The notes under the pieces are model-generated. The model did no database searches, was not told where the DNA came from, and saw nothing but the letters and a program-made list of their open reading frames with translations. Shown here piece by piece: positions 18,523 through 27,022 of a stretch of 64,000 bases of DNA. Within the stretch, counting starts at the first letter, position 1. The number at the start of each line of letters is the position of its first letter. Position numbers and translations under genes: made by a program. This stretch comes from an uncultured Solirubrobacterales bacterium (GTDB lineage Bacteria > Actinomycetota > Thermoleophilia > Solirubrobacterales > JACPNS01). The DNA lies in assembly GCA_937128795.1 (NCBI GenBank), contig CAKZMQ010000010.1, forward strand, positions 38,768 to 102,767. The letters are read 5' to 3'.

Positions 18523-19764
18523 ATGGAGGCCAGTACCCCAGCCGCGACGTCACTCTCGCCGACCGCGCGGCTCGAACGCTATGAACGACTGTTCGCAGAT
18601 CGCGGCAGCCCATTCGCCTTCGTCGACCTCGACGCGCTCTGGAACAACGCTTTACAGATGCTGAACCGGGCTGGCGACAAGCCGATCCGCGTGGCCAGCA
18701 AGTCGCTGCGCTGCGCGCCCGTCGTGCGGCGAATTCTCGATCGTGACCGGCGCTTCGCCGGCCAACTCACGTTCACACTTCCCGAGACGCTGTGGCTGCG
18801 TCGGCTCGGTTTCGATGACCTGGTGCTGGCGTATCCGACGGTCGACGGTGATGCGCTGCGCGAGCTTGCGTCGGTCACGCAGGACGATCCCGCAGGCGCA
18901 CCGGTGACGATGGTCGACTGCGTCGAACACCTTGAGCTGATCGAGCAGGCGCACGATGGCGGCGCACCGGTACGCGTGGCGATCGAGGTGGACTCGGGCT
19001 ATTGGACGCTCGGTGATCGCGTCAAGCTCGGTCCCAAGCGATCTCCGATTCACGATGCCGAAGCCGCAGTTGCACTGGCGCATGAAATCGAGCGTCGCCC
19101 GGCGTGCAGGCTGGTCGGGATGATGTTTTATGAAGGGCAGGTCGCTGGTCTCGGTGACGCCGCGCCCGGAGGCCTCGCTACGCAGGCTCGCAATCGGATG
19201 ATCCACCAGCTGCACAAGCGCTCGGTCGCCGAGTTGGCCGAAAGACGGGCCGAAGTTGTGGCTGCGGTGCGCGGTGTGACGGAACTCGAATTCGTGAACG
19301 GCGGTGGGACCGGCAGCCTGCACACCACGTCGCTGGAGGCCGCCGTGACCGACATTGCCGCGGGCTCGGGCTTTTTCGCTCCGACGCTTTTCGACACCTA
19401 CAGCACCTTCACACTTGAGCCGGCCGCGATGTTCTCACTGCCAATCGTGCGTAAGCCATCCGCAGGCGTTGCGACGGCGCTCGGCGGCGGCTACCTCGCC
19501 AGCGGAGTCGGCGCGAAAGATCGGATGCCGACGCCGTACCTGCCCAGCGGACTCAAGCTCGATCCGAACGAGGGCACCGGCGAGGTGCAAACCCCGTTGC
19601 TCGGTAAGCCCGCACGCAACCTCGCAATCGGCGACCGCGTCTACTTCCGCCACACCAAGGCCGGCGAGCTAAGCGAACGCTTCAACTCGCTCACGCTGAT
19701 CGAAAACGGCGAGATCATCGACGAAGTCCCCACCTACCGCGGCGAAGGCCACGCCTTCCTCTAA
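18523..19764 (+). CDS. PLP-dependent D-threonine aldolase / amino-acid deaminase-aldolase family enzyme
   Basis: A protein of 413 residues with an alanine-racemase-type N-terminal barrel (PLP lysine probably Lys60 in [10 protein letters not shown]) and a C-terminal D-serine-dehydratase-like domain ([18 protein letters not shown]). Such enzymes act on D-threonine or related beta-hydroxy amino acids with a metal cofactor; the exact substrate cannot be read from sequence. The start is ATG 18523, since TAGAAT ends 7 nt upstream; 39 further codons are open upstream but antisense to msrA's leader. The stop is one base from the cloverleaf structure described next. Confidence 0.87.
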   Translation: MEASTPAATSLSPTARLERYERLFADRGSPFAFVDLDALWNNALQMLNRAGDKPIRVASKSLRCAPVVRRILDRDRRFAGQLTFTLPETLWLRRLGFDDLVLAYPTVDGDALRELASVTQDDPAGAPVTMVDCVEHLELIEQAHDGGAPVRVAIEVDSGYWTLGDRVKLGPKRSPIHDAEAAVALAHEIERRPACRLVGMMFYEGQVAGLGDAAPGGLATQARNRMIHQLHKRSVAELAERRAEVVAAVRGVTELEFVNGGGTGSLHTTSLEAAVTDIAAGSGFFAPTLFDTYSTFTLEPAAMFSLPIVRKPSAGVATALGGGYLASGVGAKDRMPTPYLPSGLKLDPNEGTGEVQTPLLGKPARNLAIGDRVYFRHTKAGELSERFNSLTLIENGEIIDEVPTYRGEGHAFL

Positions 19765-19873
19765 AACCCCGCATTTTCCGACCAAGGCCTCACACCAGGT
19801 GTGAGGCCTTGTACGCATTTTCCGTACAACCTGTGGCACCTGGTGCCACAGGTTGGTCGCAAATTGCGGGTTT
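19765..19873. other. Fully paired four-helix cloverleaf filling a convergent intergenic gap
   Basis: Hairpin A (19784-19810) has 13-bp arms from AAGGCCTCACACC. Hairpin B (19811-19827) is GTACG-loop-CGTAC with a 7-nt loop. Hairpin C (19828-19854) has 13-bp arms from AACCTGTGGCACC. The three abut with no spare base. An outer stem pairs 19765-19783 with 19855-19873 in 16 of 19 positions. The 10-mer GCATTTTCCG occurs in both the outer stem (19771-19780) and hairpin B (19815-19824), allowing alternative pairing. It most likely acts as a bidirectional terminator or processing structure; its regularity is exceptional. Confidence 0.7.
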
Positions 19874-21191
19874 ATTGGATGCGGCTGGTTACTACGGGGC
19901 CGAGGATGCGTTCGATGTAGTCGTTGGTGAATGCGCCCTCGGGATCGAATTCGGAGCGGACCAGTTGGAATTCGTTCCATCCGTCGTAGCGGCCGGCGAG
20001 TCGATCGGCGGTCTGCCAGTTCATCTTGCCCCAGTGAGGTCGGCCCTCGTAGCCGTCCATGATCGTTTCGACGGCGTGGAAGTAAGGCTCGTACTCCATG
20101 CCCTTGAATGTGTGGACGGAGATATAACCGGTGTCCCGGCCAGCAGCCGTCGAGAGCAGCGAGGCGTCGTCGGCCTGACCGACGCGAACTTCGATCGGAA
20201 AGTTGACCGGGAACTGATGCTCCTGGATCACGGCAAGCACGCGCTCGACGGCCTCGGCCAAGTGCTGACGCGGGATTGCGTACTCAAGCTCGTTGAAGCG
20301 CACCATGCGCACTGTGCTGAAAGCGTCGAAACTCTTGTCGAGGCGCCGCGCCGGGCTGAAGAACTTCGCCATCGTCCGGGCGAGCGGCGGAATCGCATTC
20401 GGCGCGACCTTGCCGGCGTTGACGATCGCGCCGAGCGCAACGTTCTCGGCCAACACGTCGTTGGCGAATCGCTTGACCGCGGGCATCGGCTCTGCGGCTG
20501 CATCGGTGCGATTGATGCGCTTCTGCAACGCGAGGTCGGAGTACGGCAAAACATAGAACTCGTAGTGATCGAAGTTCGCTGCGAGGTCGTCGATCTGCGA
20601 AAGCGTCTCGTTCACCGGACGTGGCAGGTCCAAGCGGTCGAGCCGGAAGGCAGGAACGCACTGAAGCGTCAATGCGGTGATCACCCCAAGCGTTCCGAGC
20701 GACACCCGTGCTGCTTTCAGCGCCGAAGGATCGTCCTCGTCGATCTCAACCACCTCGCCCGCTGCCGTCACGAGCTGGACGGCTCGGATCTGCGCCGAAA
20801 TGTTGCCGTAGTTCTCACCCGTACCGTGCGTACCGGTCGCTGCGGCGCCGGCGATCGACTGAACATCGATGTCGCCAAGGTTCGGCAGCGCGAGCCCGAG
20901 CGCGTCGAGCTGGCGACTGAGTTGATGGATCGAAGTGCCGGCGCGAACGCGGACCAGTCCACTCTCCACATCCGCGTCAATCAACCCGTTCATCGCCTTC
21001 AGCGAAATCAGCGTGTCGTCGGTGCGGACGATCTCGCTGAAACTATGGAGGTTGCCGGCTACGCGAATCCGTTCACTTCGACCGCGCGCTGTATTGACTG
21101 CGGCTACCACCTGATCGACCGTCGCCGGCTCGGCGTAGTTGCGCGGCGTGAAGCGCTGCAATCGCGACCAGTTCTTGATCGTCCTGGGCAT
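19872..21191 (-). CDS. FAD-linked oxidase of the aldonolactone (D-arabinono-1,4-lactone) oxidase family
   Basis: A vanillyl-alcohol-oxidase-type flavoprotein of 439 residues. The N-terminal FAD domain includes a flavin-attachment-type histidine in AGNLHSFSE near residue 47 and the GAAATGTHGTG loop near 117. The C-terminal ALO domain carries the diagnostic HWGKMNW near residue 395. Substrates in this family are sugar lactones or alditols; the exact one is unknown. The glycine usual before the histidine is replaced by Asn-Leu. TAGACT ends 6 nt before the ATG (leaderless). Confidence 0.88.
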   Translation of the reverse strand: MPRTIKNWSRLQRFTPRNYAEPATVDQVVAAVNTARGRSERIRVAGNLHSFSEIVRTDDTLISLKAMNGLIDADVESGLVRVRAGTSIHQLSRQLDALGLALPNLGDIDVQSIAGAAATGTHGTGENYGNISAQIRAVQLVTAAGEVVEIDEDDPSALKAARVSLGTLGVITALTLQCVPAFRLDRLDLPRPVNETLSQIDDLAANFDHYEFYVLPYSDLALQKRINRTDAAAEPMPAVKRFANDVLAENVALGAIVNAGKVAPNAIPPLARTMAKFFSPARRLDKSFDAFSTVRMVRFNELEYAIPRQHLAEAVERVLAVIQEHQFPVNFPIEVRVGQADDASLLSTAAGRDTGYISVHTFKGMEYEPYFHAVETIMDGYEGRPHWGKMNWQTADRLAGRYDGWNEFQLVRSEFDPEGAFTNDYIERILGPVVTSRIQ

Positions 21192-21265
21192 GCGAGCAGT
21201 CTAGGGATCGCGCCGACCTGAAGTGACAGCTGAGTACAAGCCCGGTGATCGGTCAGTATTCACGC

Positions 21266-21697
21266 GTGAACAAGACCCGAAAGCTCCGCGGCGACGCGCA
21301 GGTCGCGCTGCTCGCCGCATATTCGTTGCTCGCATTCGCCGCGGTCGGGAGATCTACCTACGAATTGATCTTCAAGTTCGACGAAGCGCCGGTGGCCTAT
21401 TCGCTCTCCACTTTCGCTGCGCTCGTATATCTGGTCGCGGTCTGGGCGATTTGGCGCGGCGACCGTGTGGGGATCATCGTCGGGCGGATCGCCTGCACGT
21501 TCGAACTCGTCGGTGTGTTGACAGTCGGCACGCTGACCGTCCTCGGCAATGACGCCTTTGACGTCGGCACGGTGTGGAGTTACTACGGCCGCGACTACGG
21601 CTGGTTGCCGCTGTTCGTACCCGCGCTGGCACTCTGGTGGTTGTTCAAACAGGACGCCTCGGCAGCAATCTCAGACTCGGCCACCGACTCCGATTAG
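21266..21697 (+). CDS. Small integral membrane protein of unknown function
   Basis: A protein of 143 residues with four predicted helices, a short basic N-terminus (NKTRKLRGDAQ) and an acidic, Ser/Asp-rich tail. GTG 21266 is preferred over GTG 21245 because the residues before it are not protein-like and an AGTATT box lies 5 nt before it, though this is weak. The pattern RGDRVGIIVGRIACTFELVGVLTVG between helices resembles a conserved actinobacterial membrane family without assigned function. The stop codon overlaps the -10 box (TAGAAT) of the following tRNA gene. Confidence 0.72.
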   Translation: MNKTRKLRGDAQVALLAAYSLLAFAAVGRSTYELIFKFDEAPVAYSLSTFAALVYLVAVWAIWRGDRVGIIVGRIACTFELVGVLTVGTLTVLGNDAFDVGTVWSYYGRDYGWLPLFVPALALWWLFKQDASAAISDSATDSD

Positions 21698-21713
21698 AAT
21701 TGCGCACTCTCCG

Positions 21714-21803
21714 GGAGAGGTGGCGGAGTGGCTGAACGCACTCGCCTGCTAAGCGAGTATGGGGTTTATAGCTCCATCGAGGGTTCGAATCCCTCCCTCT
21801 CCG
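21714..21803 (+). tRNA. tRNA-Ser (anticodon GCT)
   Basis: A 90-nt cloverleaf with a long variable arm. The acceptor stem GGAGAGG (21714-21720) pairs with CCTCTCC (21796-21802); discriminator G is at 21803. The anticodon stem CTCGC/GCGAG encloses CTGCTAA with anticodon GCT at 21748-21750. TAGAAT (21695-21700) is a plausible -10 box. CCA is not encoded. Confidence 0.97.
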
Positions 21804-21824
21804 TTTTGCGCCACGGCTGTCGCG

Positions 21825-23141
21825 ATGAACTTGAAAGTGTCGACGATCATCAACAGCCTCCGATCACGAAAATTCCATGCGATCGCATCGCTCGGGTTGG
21901 TCACGCTGCTGGCGCTCTGCGCCAACGATGCCGCTGCCAAAGTCGTTGACCTCCCCTCCAGCGCCAACGCGAGCGAACCGCTGTTGACGATGAACGGTTC
22001 CGGCAAATACGCCATCACCTGGCGTCAGCAGCCGCCGAACGGGGTGTTCGAGCGCGTGTACGTGCAGTCCGGCAGCGCTTCGCGACCGTTCCGCTCAAAG
22101 CCAACCAGCCCGGGCCGCGCGGATCGATTGATCGGACCGCTCGAGACAGCAACGAGTTCGGGGGTCGATGGATTTGCATGGCTCGGCGGGACCGATGCCG
22201 GCGCGAAGGCGGCGTTCATCGGGCCGCGTACGACGCGGACGCGCACTGTCGCGTTGCTCGAGTCGAGCAGCACGATTGCGGTTGTCACGATCTCGAAGTC
22301 CGGCACGATTCTTTCGAGGCGTGCTGCCCATGTCGAACCGTCGACGGCTGAGTTCACGCAGATCGGTGTCGCCGTGGACGGGCTCGGCAATCCGACGGTC
22401 CACTGGATCCGCGAACCAACAGGCTGCGCTGGTGATTCTTTGGCACTCACACCCGAGCTGGACTGCATCCCAGGCGCCCTGTACGTATCGTCGGCGACTG
22501 GTGCCGGTCCATTCACGCCGCCGCAACTTGTTGCCGCCGATTGCGAACAAGCGCAGTTGGTCCAGGCGCCGACCGGCGCTGCGACGTTGATCGCGCAGTG
22601 CGCGAACAAACCGCTGCTGACGTATCGCGCGCCGGGCGGACTGTTCGCGCCGCCGATCGAATTGGCTCTGAACGGTGCGCAGGCCGCCGGGCACGTGTCG
22701 ATCGCGCGAAGGCGCGGCGGCGGGGTTTTGGTTGCGTATGAGGTGTTGAGCTCGATCGATGCAACGGTGAGCCGAGCCAGCATTCTTGTCGCGAAGGGAC
22801 CGATCGGACAGCCGCCTGCCGCTCCGATCACGGCTCGGCGAAGTCTTCGCTTCGATTCCTCCAACAACCCATCGCCGACGCCGCAGTTGATAACCACCAA
22901 ACGCGGACGCACTTACCTCCGGTGGTTTCAGGGCCGCCGCACGCGGCTTTCCTTCGTCAAACCCACGCTGAGATTGGGAAAGCCTGTCGTCGTCCCCGGC
23001 TTCGACCGGCGTGCGCTGAACACAATGGATGCTGAAGTGGCGGTCACCGACGGCGGCAAGGCAATCGCAGTCTGGAACTTCATTTCTGTTCGCACGAATC
23101 CGGCGGTTCGCGCGACGACATTCAGAGCGCCCTCGAAATAA
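21825..23141 (+). CDS. Secreted beta-rich protein of unknown function
   Basis: A protein of 438 residues. The signal peptide runs from ATG 21825 through a hydrophobic core (ASLGLVTLLALCANDAAA). The mature part has repeated segments of ~60 residues rich in Gly, Thr and short beta-strands, such as VSIARRRGGGVLVAYEV and TDGGKAIAVWNF, suggestive of a beta-propeller-like exported protein. Four cysteines cluster near residues 185-240. There is no recognisable enzyme motif. It starts 21 nt after tRNA-Ser and has no clear promoter of its own, so it may be read from the tRNA transcript. Confidence 0.72.
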   Translation: MNLKVSTIINSLRSRKFHAIASLGLVTLLALCANDAAAKVVDLPSSANASEPLLTMNGSGKYAITWRQQPPNGVFERVYVQSGSASRPFRSKPTSPGRADRLIGPLETATSSGVDGFAWLGGTDAGAKAAFIGPRTTRTRTVALLESSSTIAVVTISKSGTILSRRAAHVEPSTAEFTQIGVAVDGLGNPTVHWIREPTGCAGDSLALTPELDCIPGALYVSSATGAGPFTPPQLVAADCEQAQLVQAPTGAATLIAQCANKPLLTYRAPGGLFAPPIELALNGAQAAGHVSIARRRGGGVLVAYEVLSSIDATVSRASILVAKGPIGQPPAAPITARRSLRFDSSNNPSPTPQLITTKRGRTYLRWFQGRRTRLSFVKPTLRLGKPVVVPGFDRRALNTMDAEVAVTDGGKAIAVWNFISVRTNPAVRATTFRAPSK

Positions 23142-23212
23142 GCCCAGCCGTTTCGAGCCAACCGCGGCGGCAGTGTGGCTCACCACGCGCTGCAAGGACT
23201 TATGATGCGGCG

Positions 23213-23488
23213 ATGGGCAATGAAGGCAACGCGGCCAGCGAAACCCCGGATTCCAATCGCAGGGATTCCAATCGCAAGCACTACAACGGTAAGGACGTCG
23301 CCGTCAGCTTCGACGCGTCGGTCTGCCAGCACGCGGGCGAGTGCGTAAAGGGCCTCCCCTCCGTCTTCGATACCAAAGCCCGCCCCTGGATCAATCCCGA
23401 CGGCGCCGACGCGGACGCAGTTCGTGCGCAAGTCGAACGTTGTCCTTCGGGTGCGCTGCAGCACCACCCCGCCGACCACGCAGGCTAA
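23213..23488 (+). CDS. Mono-cluster iron-sulfur protein (Fer4_19 / YjdI-like)
   Basis: A protein of 91 residues. The family signature is clear: CQHAGECVKGLPSVFD (Cys38, His40, Cys44), then RPWINPDGA and CPSGAL (Cys77). A charged, low-complexity N-terminus of ~22 residues precedes it. It probably binds a small Fe-S cluster; the biological role is not established. TATGAT ends 6 nt before the ATG (leaderless). It is followed after 3 nt by a GNAT acetyltransferase; the E. coli relative yjdI is also beside an acetyltransferase-like gene (yjdJ), supporting a functional link. Confidence 0.88.
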   Translation: MGNEGNAASETPDSNRRDSNRKHYNGKDVAVSFDASVCQHAGECVKGLPSVFDTKARPWINPDGADADAVRAQVERCPSGALQHHPADHAG

Positions 23489-23491
23489 TCG

Positions 23492-23962
23492 TTGCCCTTG
23501 GCCGAGTTCGTCGACAATCGCGTGCGCCTCGCGTCGGCAGAGGACGCGGAGGTGGCCGGCCAGCTTCTGTTCGACTTCAACACCGAGTACGAAGACTCGA
23601 CACCGCCGCCAAACGAGGTGGCGCGGCGCATCGTCGAGCTACTTGAACACGGCGACACGCGAGTGCTGCTCGGCGGCGGCGGTCCCGATGGCATCGCTGT
23701 CCTAAGAATCCGGCCGGCTATCTGGTCGTTCGCGAACGAGTGCTACCTGGCCGAGCTCTACGTGCGCCCCGCTCGGCGCGGCGACGGCCTGGGTCGCGGA
23801 CTGCTCCAGGCAGCCAAGCAGGTCGCCGTCGCCGAAGGCTGCGCTTGGATGGATCTCGGTACGAACGAACACGACATCGCTGCGCGCGGCCTGTACGAGA
23901 GTGAAGGGTTCACCAACCTCGAAGACGGTGCGCCCAACTACTACTACGAGCTCGATCTGTGA
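23492..23962 (+). CDS. GNAT-family N-acetyltransferase
   Basis: A protein of 156 residues from a TTG start 3 nt after the iron-sulfur gene, so the two form an operon. The acetyl-CoA-binding motif A is ELYVRPARRGDGLGRGLLQAAKQ (R/Q-x-x-G-x-G/A pattern near residue 95). The C-terminal ARGLYESEGF is the usual motif B. The substrate cannot be predicted. Confidence 0.86.
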   Translation: MPLAEFVDNRVRLASAEDAEVAGQLLFDFNTEYEDSTPPPNEVARRIVELLEHGDTRVLLGGGGPDGIAVLRIRPAIWSFANECYLAELYVRPARRGDGLGRGLLQAAKQVAVAEGCAWMDLGTNEHDIAARGLYESEGFTNLEDGAPNYYYELDL

Positions 23963-23989
23963 TCGCGGACGGCCGTCGTTGAGCCGACC

Positions 23990-24793
23990 CTAGATTCTGC
24001 GACCACGCGGACCATATTTCGGGGCCTGATTGCTAATGCCGGCCTTCAGCGCTGCGCGCGAGTTTGTCCCTACGAGCAGCCGCAGCTGCCGACGCCGCTC
24101 CGCTCTGAACGTCTTGCGCTCACCGGCGGTCCAGCTTTCATTGAACAGTCGCTTGGCCGCCGCGACGGCGTCGGGGGACTTCGTCCTGATCAAGTCGATC
24201 AAATCAGCGCTGGCGGCAGCAGGATCGTCGACGGCCTCGGTCGCCAAGCCAATATCTGCCGCTCTGGTTCCGGAGATCATTTCTGCGGTCATCGTCAAGC
24301 GCTTCGCTGTGTCGATGCCGACCAGCTCGCTGAGTCCTCGGACGCCGCTCATGTCTGGAACCAATCCCCATTTGCCCTCGAGCACCGACCACTCTGCATC
24401 CGGCGTGGTGAAGCGAAAGTCCGCGCCCACAGCAAGTTGAAGGCCGCCGCCATAGCAATGACCGTGAACCTCGGTGATCACCGGAACCGGCACCCGACGC
24501 CAACCCCAACACGCTTCCTGAAAGATGTTGGTCGCCCGAAGCGGATTCGGCACGAACATTCTCGCCGCCGTCCGCGGCTGCCTTGTCGCGGTGGCGAAAT
24601 CCAACCCGGCGCAGAACGAGTCGCCGTTGCCCCGCAGCACGACAGCCCTCAACGAACGGTCGCGGCGGAGCTCGCGCGCGAGCTTGGCGAGATCGCGGAG
24701 CATCGCCAGAGTCAAACCGTTGAGTTTGTCCGGTCGGTTGAGCGCGACTTCGGCAACGCCGTCCCGCACAGAAACGTCAATAGCTTCGGCCAT
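23990..24793 (-). CDS. Enoyl-CoA hydratase/isomerase (crotonase) family protein
   Basis: A protein of 267 residues, standard crotonase length. The N-terminal VALNRPDKLNGLTLAML, the first oxyanion-hole region RGNGDSFCAGLDF near residue 53 and the second, HGHCYGGGLQLAVGADFRF near 110, are intact. A Glu near 135 (WSVLEGKWGLVPDMS) could be catalytic. The specific acyl-CoA is unknown. TAGAGT ends 7 nt before the ATG (leaderless). Compare the truncated relative at 63021. Confidence 0.9.
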   Translation of the reverse strand: MAEAIDVSVRDGVAEVALNRPDKLNGLTLAMLRDLAKLARELRRDRSLRAVVLRGNGDSFCAGLDFATATRQPRTAARMFVPNPLRATNIFQEACWGWRRVPVPVITEVHGHCYGGGLQLAVGADFRFTTPDAEWSVLEGKWGLVPDMSGVRGLSELVGIDTAKRLTMTAEMISGTRAADIGLATEAVDDPAAASADLIDLIRTKSPDAVAAAKRLFNESWTAGERKTFRAERRRQLRLLVGTNSRAALKAGISNQAPKYGPRGRRI

Positions 24794-24820
24794 CGGCGCA
24801 ACTCTACGCGGCGTGAGGAC

Positions 24821-25111
24821 TCAGTCGCCGCAGACCTTCTCGCAGACTGAGAAAACGGTCTCGTCCGCGATCGAGTAATAGACCTCTCGGCCCTCCGGAC
24901 GTCGCGAGATCAACTCGGCGTCGTAGAGCACCTTGAGGTGCTTGGAGACGTTCTGCTGCGACGCCCCGGTGACCTCGACCAGATCGCTAACCGTGGCGGC
25001 TTCGTCGCGCATCGCGTCGAGCAGGCGAATCCGCATCGGCTCACCGATAACGCGGAACGTGCCGGCAATGCGTTCGATCTGGGCCGGGGAGATCGGTTTC
25101 GTGAGCGGCAT
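24821..25111 (-). CDS. ArsR-family winged-helix repressor with C-terminal CxxxC
   Basis: A regulator of 96 residues. The helix-turn-helix is VSDLVEVTGASQQNVSKHLKVL (residues 41-62), followed by the beta-wing LISRRPEGREVYYSI. None of the classical metal-site cysteines of the recognition helix is present. Two cysteines sit at the C-terminus, Cys90 and Cys94. With a divergent rhodanese gene this suggests a thiol or persulfide sensor, which is inference. The start is ATG 25111, 6 nt from the -10 box TATGAT; the upstream TTG is not used. Confidence 0.88.
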   Translation of the reverse strand: MPLTKPISPAQIERIAGTFRVIGEPMRIRLLDAMRDEAATVSDLVEVTGASQQNVSKHLKVLYDAELISRRPEGREVYYSIADETVFSVCEKVCGD

Positions 25112-25117
25112 GCGCAC

Positions 25118-25143
25118 ATCATACAACTATTTAGTTGTATAAT
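25118..25143. promoter_or_regulatory. Shared palindromic operator and divergent leaderless promoters (ArsR/rhodanese)
   Basis: A perfect palindrome, ATACAACTA-tt-TAGTTGTAT (25121-25140), lies between the divergent genes. Its left end overlaps the minus-strand -10 box TATGAT (25123-25118), 6 nt before ATG 25111. Its right end overlaps the plus-strand -10 box TATAAT (25138-25143), 6 nt before ATG 25150. A repressor bound here would block both promoters, as expected of autoregulated ArsR proteins. Confidence 0.82.
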
Positions 25144-25149
25144 GCCGAC

Positions 25150-25656
25150 ATGCACGAAAGCTGCGACATCGACCCATCGAGGCAGAGGGCCTCAAAGCCG
25201 GAACTCAAGCGTGCGGAGCCGCCAGAGGGCCACGAAGCTCACTTCGTACCGCACGTCAACGAGTCTGGCGAGCTTGAAGTCGACCCATGGTGGGGCGTCA
25301 TCCAGCCCCAGCAACTTCACCCGCAGATCAAGACGATCGGTGAGCTCGAGATGATCGAGCACCTCGACAACGGTGGCCGCGCGATCGACACGCGCAAGAC
25401 GAACTTCGTCGAGGAGTCCGGCACGATTCCCGGTGCCGTGCCCGTCCCCTGGGAGGAGATCTGCGATCACCTTGATGACTTGGACGACGACGGCGTGACC
25501 GTGCTCTTCTGCAACGGTCCGGCCTGTCCGGCGACACCACGTGCCGTCGAGAAGTTGCTCGAGAGCGGATATCCACCGGAGCGGCTCGCCTACTACCGCG
25601 GCGGCATCCAGGACTGGATGGCGGTCGGCCTGCCGATGGTCGAAGCCAACGACTGA
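25150..25656 (+). CDS. Rhodanese-domain sulfurtransferase
   Basis: A protein of 168 residues with one rhodanese domain at roughly residues 60-165. The active-site loop is CNGPACPATPRA with catalytic Cys121 and a second cysteine, Cys126, able to form a disulfide or polysulfide. The RAIDTRKTNFVEESGTIPGAVPVPW segment is the standard beta-alpha lead-in. A hydrophilic N-terminus includes Cys5. It probably moves sulfane sulfur or handles persulfides. It is controlled by the divergent ArsR through the shared palindrome. Confidence 0.88.
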   Translation: MHESCDIDPSRQRASKPELKRAEPPEGHEAHFVPHVNESGELEVDPWWGVIQPQQLHPQIKTIGELEMIEHLDNGGRAIDTRKTNFVEESGTIPGAVPVPWEEICDHLDDLDDDGVTVLFCNGPACPATPRAVEKLLESGYPPERLAYYRGGIQDWMAVGLPMVEAND

Positions 25657-25696
25657 TCGCGGCTTCCCGCGCACGCGACTAATATCGCGGCCCAGA

Positions 25697-26002
25697 ATGA
25701 CCGTTCGCAACTTTCGCTATCTCGCACTCGCCGAAGCCACCAGCTTTCTGATCCTGATCGCTGCCAGCATCGTCAAGAACACCGGCGGCACGGAGATTGG
25801 CGTGACGATCCTCGGACCAATCCACGGCGCGCTGTTCATCTTTTACGTGATCATGGCGTTTGGGCTGATGCAGCCGGCTGGATGGACGAAGCAACAGACT
25901 TTCTGGATTCTCGTCGGCGCGATTGTGCCGTTCGGTGGATTTGTCGTTGATTGGTGGTTGGCGCGGAACCAAGCCACCGAATCAATCGCAGACAACTCTT
26001 AG
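25697..26002 (+). CDS. DUF3817-family small membrane protein
   Basis: A protein of 101 residues with three predicted helices. The pattern FRYLALAEATSFLILI, then GPIHGALFIFYVIMAF and the C-terminal PFGGFVVDWWL matches the actinobacterial DUF3817 family, of unknown function. TAATAT lies 11 nt before the ATG. It may be expressed with the rhodanese gene 40 nt upstream. Its 3' end overlaps the convergent VOC gene by 21 nt. Confidence 0.82.
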   Translation: MTVRNFRYLALAEATSFLILIAASIVKNTGGTEIGVTILGPIHGALFIFYVIMAFGLMQPAGWTKQQTFWILVGAIVPFGGFVVDWWLARNQATESIADNS

Positions 26003-26872
26003 TGCGTTCTGCCACGGGTCGCGTACTTCGAAACCGGCCTCGACATCCGTTGTTTCGTAGCCGCCCGCGACCAGACGTGCCGCAACCGCTTCGACGTCGC
26101 CGTTGCTCGGCAACACGACGTTCCAGTGCAGCAACCCAGCAGCCTCCGGCGGGCTTGGTGGCGCACCGACGCCTTGCCAGGTATTGAACGCGAGGTGGTG
26201 GTGATAACCCCCGGCACTGACGAACGCCGCCATGTCCACGTATGTGACGAGGTCAAAACCGACCAACTCTCGGTAGAAAGCCAAGCCCTCGGCGATGTCG
26301 CCGACGTGTAGATGCACATGACCGATCTGCGTCAGCGGATCGGCTACCAGCTCTGCCTCGCGCCCGGAGACGAGATTGAAAAGACCACCCATATCGAGCG
26401 GGCTCGGCGCGATCGCGGTGATGTCGGAGAGGTCCGGCCAGCTCTCGCGCGGCTGGTCGGCAGCCAGCTCGATCCCGTTGCCGTCGGGGTCGGGCAGATA
26501 TATCGCCTCGGAGATGCCGTGATCTGATGCGCCTTGGATCGGAGTGTTGGTGACTGAAATTCGCTGGGCGACGCGCGCAAGCTCGAGCCGGCTCGGGTAG
26601 AGGATCGCCGCGTGATAAAGACCGCTATGGCCGCTCACCGCGTGTGCGCCGGGTACCTCGTGCAGCACGATCAAGTTCTCGCCGCCGGCGCCCAGCCACG
26701 CCGTGTCGTCTTCGCCCACATTCAGTTGCAGGCCGAGAATCTCGCAATAGAACGACACCGAGCGGTCGAGGTCCGAAACCTTGAGGTGTACGGCACCGAG
26801 CCTGAGGTCGTCGGGAAGTAACTGGCGACGCTCACCTTGAGCAGTCGCGATGTTTGACGTCGATGTTTCCAC
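25982..26872 (-). CDS. Two-domain VOC (glyoxalase / extradiol dioxygenase-fold) protein
   Basis: A protein of 296 residues with two vicinal-oxygen-chelate modules: the first near residues 20-145 (LGAVHLKVSDLDRSVSFY onward) and the second near 175-290 (IGHVHLHVGDIAEGLAFY onward). It resembles CatE/YfiE-type catechol-2,3-dioxygenase relatives. Candidate metal ligands are the His of each VHL strand and Glu in the NGIELAAD and HHLAFNTW segments. The start is GTG 26872, because TACTTT ends 8 nt upstream. Substrate unknown. Confidence 0.85.
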   Translation of the reverse strand: METSTSNIATAQGERRQLLPDDLRLGAVHLKVSDLDRSVSFYCEILGLQLNVGEDDTAWLGAGGENLIVLHEVPGAHAVSGHSGLYHAAILYPSRLELARVAQRISVTNTPIQGASDHGISEAIYLPDPDGNGIELAADQPRESWPDLSDITAIAPSPLDMGGLFNLVSGREAELVADPLTQIGHVHLHVGDIAEGLAFYRELVGFDLVTYVDMAAFVSAGGYHHHLAFNTWQGVGAPPSPPEAAGLLHWNVVLPSNGDVEAVAARLVAGGYETTDVEAGFEVRDPWQNALRVVCD

Positions 26873-27022
26873 TGCTTCAAAAAGTACTGTGCGATGCAGT
26901 TGGCCGTGTGCGCCATTGCGTGAGTGCGTGCGCTCCGAAATCGTGACTCGCGTGGGCCAATTACGAAATTTGTGTGAAGTCGCTCGCGAACCGCAACATT
27001 CTCGCCGCATTGCGGTTCGAAC

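Noticed and set aside
19765..19873. Cloverleaf as a tRNA or tRNA-like gene
   Set aside because: The middle arm has a 5-bp stem and 7-nt loop like an anticodon arm, but base 33 would be A, there is no T-loop GTTC, and the side arms have 13 bp with one-base centres.
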